From Carpediemonas membranifera (lineage: Eukaryota; Fornicata): 64,000 bases of DNA. The stretch is taken from the NCBI GenBank assembly GCA_019828565.1, contig JAHDYR010000015.1, positions 434,001 through 498,000 on the forward strand, in the 5' to 3' direction. Of the stretch, positions 45,341 through 53,806 are shown one piece after another (positions within the stretch are counted from its first letter, which is position 1; each line of letters begins with the position of its first letter). The position numbers and the translations under genes are program-made. The notes beneath the pieces are model-generated. The model ran no database searches. It was given only the letters and a program-made list of their open reading frames with translations, and had not been told where the DNA came from.

Positions 45341-46893
45341 GTGCTTCCGAACAATGGAGGTAAGCTGCTCGATGCCGCACCTCTCGCCGACCCCGAACTG
45401 GTCGACGAAGACTGACGTCTGAAGGTTTGGCAGGATCATGGTGGCCAGATTCTTGGCGGTTATACGCCTAAAAGCCTCACTCATGGCCACTGGACGCAGC
45501 TTGTTGTTCTTCTTGGGCACTGGGACGAGGATGGAGTGTGAGAAGATCGCGAAATCCGGGTCACCGTGCCATAGCCTGGCAGATGGGAAGGAGAGCAGTG
45601 AAGAAGGCACCGCGGAGCTCCCGGTACAGTGTACGAAGGTGAAGGAAGCTCCAGCCCGATGGGCCGGGTGCCTTGTCGCTCGGCAGCGACTTCAGGGTAC
45701 GCTTGAGCGCCTTCTTGCTGATGGTGACGGTGCTCAGGGCCGTATCAGGGACATCATTCCAGTCAAACGCTTCCAGGCGATCTGCCGTTGGGCTCGCCTG
45801 GAGCCTGGCGAGCTCCCTGTCAATTTCGTCGTCTGACATTGTCTGCTCGACAGATGTCAGCGAATTCACAGCCCTTGATAGGTAACCGTCTTGCGCCATC
45901 CGCAAGACACGCTTGTGCCGGCGGGCCTTAGCTGGCACTGCGATGGTGCTCCCGCGGCGAGGTGGAGGTGAACAGTTAAGTGTCATTGGGTACCGGGCCA
46001 GACGCTCGATAGCTCCCAACTTGGCCGCCGGAGTGGCCTCAGCCAAATCAGAGAGCCGCGTGAGAGCTTCTCGAGCCCAACCGTAAGCCGCCCGCTTAGA
46101 GGGGGTAAGCTTGCCAACAAACAACGCGACCTTCGGGTGAGGAAGGACTGACGGAATGCGGGCCGTGCCATGAGCCCTTGGGAAGCCTTGCGATGCGGGA
46201 GGGGGCTGACTGGAGGTCTGACTGGTCGCCAAGACAACTGCACCACCACCAGATGGGTGGTCAGCAGCCTGGTTGATGGACGGAACGTCGTCGTCAACAT
46301 CGCGTATCACAGAGCCTGGACTTGGCTGCGTCTGCGCCCTAGGGCTGCGCGTCGCTGATGACAAATCAGGGCTAGCCGGGGCTTGAGGCAGTGTCTGACG
46401 GGGGGCGGCAGTGAGTACGTCAGCAGGAAGCTGTTGTCTGGGGGGAATTGGGGGATCAGACGAGCCAAGTGGAGCGGCTCGTGAGGGGGGCGGACGAACG
46501 AAAACGAACTCGTGCTCGATGTCTCTGATGAACTTGGAACAATAGCGCTGCACGCGTTCTACTGTTTTCATGGACCTGGCATCGGGGAACCACGCGGGTC
46601 GCTGCGGAAGGGCCGCATCCACCAGGATTACAAGCATATCGAAAAAGTCGCTGCACTTGATCCGCTTTCTAGTCGTCTTGAGAATGTCCTTCAAGATGTC
46701 CTCGTTCCTAAAGGTGTTAAGAACACCTTCTGGTGAGTCCCAAGTTTGAAGGAATGCTACTGGGATTTTCTCTCGGTAATCACGTTGAACTGCACGAAGG
46801 GTATCGTTGAAGGCGGAAAACCGTTGCTCAACGTCCCTTATGGGTTCAGAGACGGATTCATAGGTTCATTGCCATCCGAATCGTCCTCCATGG
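45341..46893 (-). pseudogene. RLE-2 N-terminal part, frameshifted
   Basis: Starts at the ATG at 46893 (MEDDSDGNEPMNPS), like the RLE-1 start. A frameshift occurs about 17 codons in, after which it matches RLE-1: AFLQTWDSPEGVLNTFRNED, RKRIKCSDFF and VERVQRYCSKFI. The middle is Pro/Ser-rich. RT begins with SDKAPGPSGWSFLHLR, then SILVPVPKKNNKLRPVAMSE and GVGERCGIEQLTSIVRKH, where Gyp-4 inserted. Another frameshift lies near 45585. It joins to 32523-34369. Confidence 0.82.
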
Positions 46894-46912
46894 GAACTTT
46901 TGATGATCCGCT

Positions 46913-46944
46913 TTCGCACATATGTTTATTGACGAATCGGTCAG
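46913..46944 (+). repeat. 32-bp repeat, copy 2: tRNA-Leu 3' end at the RLE-2 5' boundary
   Basis: Identical to 5193-5224. It starts with TTCGCACA, the tRNA 3' acceptor strand plus A73, 20 bases upstream of the RLE-2 ATG. No tRNA body precedes it; RLE-2 does. Read as the target-site remnant of RLE-2. Confidence 0.65.
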
Positions 46945-47020
46945 TCCACAAAGTGTGGCTCTATAACAGAGGATGTCTGACACATCCGCACTAGCTCATC
47001 CGCTGTGCAAACCAAGCACC

Positions 47021-48115
47021 TCGCGTGGTGAGTGCCAATCGAGTTTTGCGAATCTCGACAGCCGGTCCGCCTGGACATTGAGGTGCCCTGCGATGTGGAA
47101 GCAGTGTATGTCGACGTTCTTCGTGTTTGCGGTGGTGAAGATGTCCTGCAGGAGACGAAGGGCCGAGTCGTCGAGGCATGGGGAGCCCTGGCGATTGACC
47201 CATGCGATGGCCGCCGTGTTGTCCGAGAAAATGGCTAGTTGGGTCCTGGTGCGCTGGGTTGGGGTGAGCTTGATAGCCTGGCCAATCGCATAGAGCTCCT
47301 TGACTCCGATATGAGAGTCTCGGAACTCGGGAGGAAAGCGGCCTTGAGCCGAGCGGCCCTGGTCGCCGTTGAATAGGCAGACGCCACACGCGAAGGAGGA
47401 CGCGTCGGATGCGACCGAGAGCTGGAGTTCGTCCCTGATCTCCCAGTCTGCCCTGGCCTGAGCGAAGGGTCTGGATGGACGATCTCTGAGAAGCGCTAGC
47501 CAGCTGTTGAGCTGGCGACGCATCTGCTGCGAGATGTGTAGCGTCGAGGCGGGATGTAGGGCCGGAAGTGATCTGAGCTGGAGCCTGGCGAACTGTGTCG
47601 TACTTGCGAAGAACGAGAGGCGGCCTAGTAGGCGTTGCCACTCGGTTGCATCGATCCTGCCGGCCCTGAGGGCCTGCTTGATTGATGTTGCATAGCGATC
47701 GGCTCTGTCCTTGGAAATCTGCAGCGTCTCGGCGGCTGTGTCGATGATGACCCCTAGGTACTCCAGGCGTTGTGTGGGAGTTAGGATGCACTTGTTGAGC
47801 CCTGGGATAGCTCCCAGCGACCTCATGAGCGCGACTATTTGGGGAGCGGCGTCTGCTAGGTGGCGACGTGACCGATGTGAGATGAGAAAGTCGTAGAGGT
47901 ACACCGCTATTGTCACGTTGAAGCGGTTCGCGAGTATCCTTGTTAGCTGGATGGACGTAGACTGGAACACAAACGGGGCAGCGGTCCAGCCGAACCCTAG
48001 TGTGTTGTATCTGTACGCCTGCCCGTTCGGGAGGACGATCCCCAGTAGCGTGGAGTCGGTCGGAGCCACACCCATCTGGTGGTAGCCGGAGGCTAAGTCG
48101 ATCTTGAGCATGAAT
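47021..48115 (-). pseudogene. DIRS-f RT/RNase H fragment with dead catalytic site
   Basis: Closely related to DIRS-e RT. It begins abruptly at KIDLASGYHQMG; earlier RT blocks are missing. GFGWTAAPFVFQ is followed by AVYLYDFLI, where the first catalytic aspartate of YLDD is replaced by tyrosine, so polymerase activity should be lost. RNase H is present (SVASDASSFACGVCLF, IFSDNTAAIAWVN, FHIAGHLNVQADRLSR), and the element ends after SPREVL at about 47021; recombinase is absent. At the N-terminal side it joins a piece of the Gyp-6 antisense gene in one open frame, creating a chimeric ORF of over 400 codons. Confidence 0.82.
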
Positions 48116-48261
48116 TGCCTCGTCCTAGCACTCTGGAGGAAGCAGCGGCGAGCGGCATTCCTCAACCGGTTTCGCGAGCTTTCGTCCTCAAGATGAGTGA
48201 GTAACTGCTCTAGAAGCCCCGAAAAGACGGGATCCAATGCGACTTGTGCTTTTCGAGGCAT
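48116..48261 (-). pseudogene. Gyp-6 antisense gene, exon 1 fragment
   Basis: From the ATG at 48261, about 49 codons (MPRKAQVALDP ... LLEQLLTHLEDESSRNRLRN) align with the helical exon 1 of the Gyp-2 and Gyp-3 antisense genes in position, length to the join and charge pattern. The frame then runs directly into DIRS-f RT. It shows that Gyp-6 had the same antisense module before recombining. Confidence 0.55.
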
Positions 48262-48955
48262 TGTATCGGCCAAAAAAAAGGAAATATCGTCGAAGAAGCT
48301 AGATGATAGCTGATTTACTCTGTAGATGATGCCCAGTGGGCGCGAAATGATGTTGTTTAGCTTCAAAGACCGTATTGGTTGTGCTTCAGTGGCGTGGCGA
48401 CGGCTGATGAACAAAAAAGCCATATCTCGCCAACGAAGCCCCGTTGAGCCTTCTAATGGCCATTTTCGAGCACTAGGTAAGAGTAACGGTAATGGGGCCT
48501 CCTGCCCAAGACAAACACGATGCTCGTTCAATTGTGTCCAACGATTTACGTTGCGGATTTATGGTAAGGTATACCCTTAACAATTGTACCCTAGGGGTAC
48601 GGAGGGGCAGTAAGATACCTTTTTCTCATGATATAGCATGCTTACACAGCGGTACCGCGCATATGACGACCGATTTCTTGATTATATTGATACTGGCGCT
48701 GACCACGCCCCGGCAGCGGCCTTAAGGTCTTTTAGGGACCAGGACGCTGCAGCGGATTATCCGGCTATGTGATTCTTCACTAGCCACGGTTTACAACGAC
48801 CCAGAATTGGGTGCGTTATCCGGCGGCCCGGTTCTCCGGCTTCTTCGGTTTCTCCGCGACCCCGGCGTTCTCGCCGGCGAACCGCGTTAGGCAGGCCCCC
48901 ACTGTGGGTCATATGAGCAACCAGCAGTCATGCTCAGTCGAGCATTGGGGGGCAG
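48262..48955 (+). promoter_or_regulatory. Gyp-6 3' noncoding region
   Basis: No gene. It contains the conserved block (48422-48460), a hairpin GTACCC-TA-GGGGTAC just before an internal purine tract GGAGGGGCAG (48601-48610), a GCGGTACCGC palindrome near 48650, and a final purine tract GGGGGGCAG before the LTR. Order and spacing follow Gyp-2. Confidence 0.65.
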
Positions 48956-49056
48956 TGTCAGCCTATATATATTTATATGGGTCCTCTTTGGTCAGTCGAC
49001 ACCTATTGTGTCGACTTCTCTCTCTTGTAAACTCAGTTCTTGCAAAAGGGACTACA
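48956..49056 (+). repeat. Gyp-6 3' LTR (101 bp)
   Basis: TGTCAGCC...GACTACA, with a TATATATATTTATA stretch near its start and a hairpin GTCGACAC-CTATT-GTGTCGAC (48995-49015) matching the Gyp-2 LTR hairpin in place and stem length. It is followed by GTGC and nLTR-1 coding sequence, so Gyp-6 inserted in nLTR-1. The 5' LTR is not present. Confidence 0.8.
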
Positions 49057-50308
49057 GTGCAGTCCGTGAACTCTCCTTGAGGTGTCCAGGCTCTGGTTGA
49101 GCATCGCCACTGGTAGGTCGCGGGCCAGGAGTCCGTGGCGGAACCCCTTAATCTCCTTCCGATATGGATCATAGATGATCGCTCCGGCCTCCGAATAAAT
49201 CTCGTCCACTCCTCTGTCGTCCTTGGGGGTGCCCACTGAATCCACGTCGACTGAGCATAGCCAAACCTTAGTCTTGTCCGTACCTTCCGTGTGGTCTTCC
49301 TCTAGGGTGGACACTGCGTTCAGGTCCTCCATGGGGGGAGGGCTTGGCTTGCAGTACACGTTGTCCGCATCGTCGCCCAGGGTGGCCGAGATGTCCACCG
49401 TGAGGGGGGTACGTTTCCTGGCTGATTCCTCCGGGGATTCCTCCCCCGACCCCTCCGCGTCCTCAGTGGTCGTCCTTGTCCGTATTGGCTTGGGCCAGAG
49501 CTTCGGCCTTGATCTTCTTGTAGATGTCCAAGTCGCCGATGTGTCCTCCGTCCGGGAGCTCCTCCGTGTCCAGTGTGATTGGATCCGAGTAGCCCGCCAC
49601 CCATAGGGCGCGGAACTGCGTGAATGAGCTTCTCACCGTGATGTCCTGGGTTTCCCTCGTGAATGTGGTGTCCGGTGTGTCCGAGTGAGCGCTGTACACG
49701 ACTCTGTATACTGTCTCTCCGTTCTTATTGAGTCCGATCGCGATCCTGGTGGGTGCGGTGTGGTTCTTGTCGTCATTGTCTCAGAGGTCCACGTCATGGA
49801 TGACCCTGTAGTGGGGGTCGCCCTTCTCATCCGTCCATAGCAGCCTGGCGGGCTGTCCCTCTCCCAGGGCGATGCCCGTTGCCGGGCCTGTCCACTTGAG
49901 CGCTCCACTCTTCTTCGGAATGCCAGCCCAGATCGCCTCCCTTGCCGGGCCGTCCGTAACTCCGGGGATGGCGGCTCCATCCGAGATTGCCCTGGTCAGA
50001 CAGTCGTACAGTTCTTCGATAGCGTTCACTCCGTGTACGTTGTCGAGGATCGGGTTTTGGGTGATGGTGTGATGTCCGCATGCTCTGAGGATGTTGCCAA
50101 TACGGCCACAGAGCTCCTTGTATCCGGTAGTCCTGGTGTTGAAGGATTTCATCCCCTTCTCCGTGAGTGCAGGTAGTATCAGCGTCTTGCCATCCGTTGT
50201 TTCTACCTTGTCCGATATCTCCTTGTCCGTGCTGTTGCGAATCCTCTCCCAAAAACCGTCCACTTCCTTCCGAATGCCATCCTTTGGATCTAGTCCTATT
50301 AAGACCAT
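49057..50308 (-). pseudogene. nLTR-1 first-ORF region with exonuclease-like domain, fragment
   Basis: Starts with ATG at 50308 and runs to the Gyp-6 LTR with two frameshifts (near 49785 and 49430). The first part (FWERIRNSTDKEISDKVETT, NVHGVNAIEELYDCLTRAIS) aligns with ORF1a of nLTR-2. The last part, VWLCSVDVDS ... SEAGAIIYDPYRKEIKGFRH and ARDLPVAMLNQSLDTSRRVH, aligns with the DnaQ/Maelstrom-like domain of nLTR-2, where the equivalent is AIDFECAD and GGIVLFDLSTGDILGHGH. The ExoI acidic pair here is DVD. The downstream half and ORF2 are missing. Confidence 0.7.
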
Positions 50309-50356
50309 TGCTTCTGAGTTGCGAAAATTTTGGGGGAAAAAAAATTCCTAACCATC

Positions 50357-50496
50357 ATGCCCATGACTCTTGGCGCAATCAATGTGAAGGCGAGAGCGGG
50401 ACGTAAGCAGCTCCTGCGAACGGCCGAAGCGATTGCCGCCCGATTCCACCTATCAACGCAAGGCCGCGGTCTCTTCCGGGCCTTGAAGAAGAAGAA
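50357..50496 (+). other. Short plus-strand ORF start, unassigned
   Basis: MPMTLGAINVKARAGRKQLL and about 15 more residues resemble the N-terminus of an APE-type non-LTR endonuclease (GxxNVxxxxGRK), but no second motif survives because the sequence then runs into a GAA repeat and a non-LTR 3' end. It could be the start of another element or chance. Confidence 0.25.
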
Positions 50497-50560
50497 GAAG
50501 TTTAGATGGTGCTGTGATTCTCACCCCGTGCCTTCTTGCTCCCATTTTCCTGGCCTAAGG
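50484..50560 (-). mobile_element. 3' end of a truncated nLTR-like element
   Basis: On the minus strand, sequence ending AGCACCATCTAAAC followed by (TTC)5 resembles the end of nLTR-2 near 52910 (AAGCACCATAAAT then a TTTC repeat), and the similarity extends about 40 bases upstream. Such simple-repeat tails are common at non-LTR 3' ends. How far the copy extends to the right is unclear. Confidence 0.5.
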
Positions 50561-50649
50561 TTAACCGGGGCACTCCTGGCTCTCTCAGTGCTCTCTTCCG
50601 GGCCTTCCCCGCAATCCTGCACGATTTCATTTCCTCCATTAGGACGCTT

Positions 50650-51071
50650 ATGGCAGTTCAGGCCGGAGCGATGGCTGTAGCTGGGATTCCCCCGATCAAT
50701 TCAGCCAATTGGACTCGGTTCTACGACTGGATTGACGCAGCAAGGCCAGCCCTCTCCCCCATCACCCTCGAGCCTCTCACCACCGCCATCACCACCCACT
50801 GGCCCTGGAGCGTGATCACCTCTCAGGCGAAGCGCCAGCGAGATCCCATAGGACCGGTAGCTGCGAACAACGGCAGGCCTGGGCCGCTAGTAGCCAGCTG
50901 TGGACTGGACATGACGCCGCTTCTCGGCCTGAATGTTATCCATCTCCTGTACGGCGCATCGCCGGCGGTCAGCCGCCCCGACCTCACTGACTTGTTCATA
51001 GAATGGGGTGGTGGTAACCCAGCTGAGGTTGCAGCCTGGCTCCCCTCCGAGCCCCATATCCCCTCTCAGAT
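50650..51071 (+). CDS. Hypothetical protein fragment
   Basis: About 140 codons from ATG at 50650 (MAVQAGAMAVAGIPPINSAN), with a balanced composition including several Trp (WTRFYDWIDAARPALSPI, THWPWSVITSQAKRQRDP, LFIEWGGGNPAEVAAWLP). I recognise no domain. The minus strand here has no long frame. It ends where Gyp-7 antisense sequence begins (about 51071). It could be a gag fragment, a piece of a host gene or a random open frame; the residue pattern makes chance less likely, but nothing proves a function. Confidence 0.3.
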
Positions 51072-52905
51072 TGATAGTCGCACGTCCCCAGGAAGGTTCA
51101 AGTCCCGGCGTTTCCTAAGAAACATCAAGTTCTTGTGGTCAGTCTCGATCAACAGATCGCGTTGCATGCGGAATAGTGGCGCGAAATCCTTCCTCGTTAG
51201 ACAAGCGATAATCCCGAACAACTCTTGCTCATATGTGGACCATCGACGTTGTGTCTCGTCATATGACCCTGCGAAGAAGCTAACAATGTGCCACTCTCCG
51301 TCCTCTGCATGCTGGTATAGCACCCCACCATATCCGTCCTCGCTGGCATCGGTCTGCAGACGCCAAGGCCGGTTAACATCGGGGAAGGTAAGTGTAAGGT
51401 TCTTTTGCACCTCCTCCTTGAACCTCTGCACCGCCTCTTCTTGCTCGTGGCCCCAGACTCTGTCGCTTCCTTGCTTCCTCAGGGTGTTCAACGGGGCGAG
51501 CAGCCGTGACGAGTCCTTCACGAATCTAGACACGTAGTTGAATGATCCGAGCAGTCTGCCAAGCTCCTTCAGCGTGGTTGGACGTTGCATGTCATCTATG
51601 GCTGCTATCCTGTCTTTCGAGAGACGCATGCCAGTCGCGTCGAGCATGTACCCGACGACTTCGATCGAGGGGGCACCGAGGGTGCACTTTGGGGCTTTCA
51701 GTCTGAGTCGTTTCTCTCTGCAGACCTGAAGCGCAGCTATCGCGTAGGAGGTTCAAGAACCTTTCTCCGTCCTTCGCGTAAAGCATTATATCGTCAAGGT
51801 AGATCGCTGCACCTTTGTGCAGTACTGGGGCGAACGCCATGTCCATGGCGCGTTGGAATCGAGAAGGGGCATTTTTCAACCCGAAGGGGCAACGAAGGAA
51901 CTCTTCGTAGGCATCAGGAGTGACGAATGCAGTCTTCGGCACGTTGTCAGCGGCCATGCGCATCTGGTAATAGCCCTGTCTTAAGTCGAGGCTCCCATAG
52001 AACTTCGATCCGGCTGCCTCCCGTACGTACGTTCTGATGTCCGGGAGAGGGTACTTGTCGGTCTTCGTTATGTCATTGAGAGCCTTGAAGTCTACACAAA
52101 GGCGGATCTTCTTCGAGCCCTTGTGGCCACCCTGTACCACCACTACCGGTGAGGAGTACGGGCCCTGACTCGGCTGTATAAAGCCTTGTTCTCTGAGTCG
52201 GTCAAGCTCTTCTCTGACTAGGCCACGCTTCTCGTCAGAAAGAGGGCGCGCCTTAGCGTGCGGGAACGCGTTCTCCATGAGCTCAATCGTCATTTCCTCG
52301 AGCAAAGAGCCTTCCGGTGGTAGTTCTGGATCGAACACGTCGTCATACTCCTTACAGATCTCCTTGATCCTACTGGAAATCTCCGAATCTGGAATATTGA
52401 TGGTGTTAATGTCTTCCGGGGCTTCCTCGACGGCGCAAACTTCTTCTATGTGTTCGCACAGCACGCAGAGATACTGATTCGAGGCAAGGTAGTCTTTCTT
52501 CTTCCCGTCGTCTCTCTTGAACGCAATATGGAGGCCATCATCTGAGAGCCATCCGAGGGAGCGCATGGTGAAGGTGCCAAGGAGCATCTTGTCTTCTTCT
52601 CCAGGCAATATGTAAAATCGTTGTCGGATGACCAGGGCGGCTGTCTCCAGCTCGGGTAGCTCAATGGTCAGGTCCACCGCTTCTTCTGCTGTGAGTAGCT
52701 GGTGTCCCGCCGTCCTGACGAGGAACTTTGGGCATCTCGTTGTCGGTAAGTGCGGGTGTTCTCTCTTCAACTTCCCGACGAGCCCTCGGCTAATAAACGC
52801 CTTTCCTGAGCCAGTATCTATCGTAATGAGGTACTTGGAGCCATTTATCACGGCTTCCGTCTTCAGAACCTCTTCATCCTCTTCGAAAGAAAGAAAGAAA
52901 AGAAA
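51071..52905 (-). pseudogene. Gyp-7 protease-RT-RNase H fragment
   Basis: Minus-strand gypsy pol. Protease: YLITIDTGSGKAFISRGL. RT: KIRLCVDFKALNDI, YGSLDLRQGYYQMR, RCPFGLKNAPSRFQR and catalytic IYLDDIMLYA. A frameshift near 51740 leads to the thumb/connection (TTLKELGRLLGSFNYVSRFV) and RNase H (RLQTDASEDGYGGVLYQ) up to DHKNLMFLRKRRDLN, where it is cut at 51071. Gag and the 5' LTR are absent because nLTR-2 ends at about 52905; integrase is missing on the left. The RT is closest in wording to Gyp-1. Confidence 0.83.
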
Positions 52906-52911
52906 GAAATT
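52880..52911. repeat. GAAA microsatellite at the nLTR-2 3' end
   Basis: A GAAA repeat on plus (TTTC on the nLTR-2 coding strand) lies between Gyp-7 coding sequence and the nLTR-2 3' untranslated region. It probably represents the tail added at insertion. Confidence 0.6.
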
Positions 52912-53806
52912 TATGGTGCTTGGATTCTGACCCCGGACTGAGCTTGTTTCCCGTTGTCTTGGAGCTGAGTGCCCCGGGGTACTGCCTATTTCCCGTGGCA
53001 AACTGGTCAGCAGCGTTTGCCTTGGGCTTTCGGTGCTACTGTCTCCGCGGAAAGCCGATTCCAATCGCCCCAGAGGCCCTGCGGCCATCTCCGTGCAAAT
53101 ATGCTTTCCTGTCTCCCTGAAAGTCCGGCAACTATCCGGGGAGCCTGGGGGTCTGTCCTCGGGGCATTGACAGGCAGGATCGTCCTGCAGAACCTTGACT
53201 ATGACACTCCTTGCTTCCCTGCAGTCCTTGTAGAGCCGTTCAGCCACGGCACCCTCTCGTCTGTCCGGTTCCCCAATTCCATGCCCCCTCGACTCTGTTA
53301 AGAAGCCTACCCGAAGGCGGGGAAAGTGACTAAGTCCATGCTGTCTACCCCGGTTAGGTGGCGTGGGTCAGGGCATGGGTGGTGTACCCCCAGGCACTAG
53401 GCCTGGTTGTCCTGTTACCCCTTACAACATTTCGCTTGCACTACATGTCCTTGGTTTCCCATGTCGTTAACAAGGGCGGCAGGGGCACCTGTGCCCCTCC
53501 GACCCCCGTGGCCAGTCCCTGCAGTTTCCTTGGGGTCCCAACGAGTGGTGCAACCATATGAATATGGATTTCCTTGACCTTATCCTTGCTCTGTCCTTGT
53601 TGCATGTCCTTTCTTCCATAATTCTGATCTGTCCTTCCCTGTTCTTTCCTTGCAGTCGTTCCTTCCCTTGCTTTGGTTCCTGGCTACCGGGATACGTGGG
53701 GCCTTTCCTCACTGATCCCAGGAGCTTAGCACCAGCGAGGGTGGTCCATGGCTGATTCCTTGTCCATCCCTTCCCGGTCCTGGAGTCAGGGGTTCATGAC
53801 ATGCTT
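52912..53806 (-). other. nLTR-2 3' untranslated region
   Basis: About 900 bases after the ORF2 stop. An ORF crossing into Gyp-7 (from 53247) is an accident of the junction. No gene is seen. Confidence 0.6.

Noticed and set aside
48116-48531. Intact RT N-terminus for DIRS-f
   Set aside because: The residues upstream of KIDLASGYHQ match the Gyp-6 antisense exon, not DIRS RT.
51592-53247. Protein with a novel N-terminus fused to gypsy protease
   Set aside because: The first 110 or so codons are nLTR-2 3' untranslated sequence and a microsatellite; the fusion is an accident of insertion.
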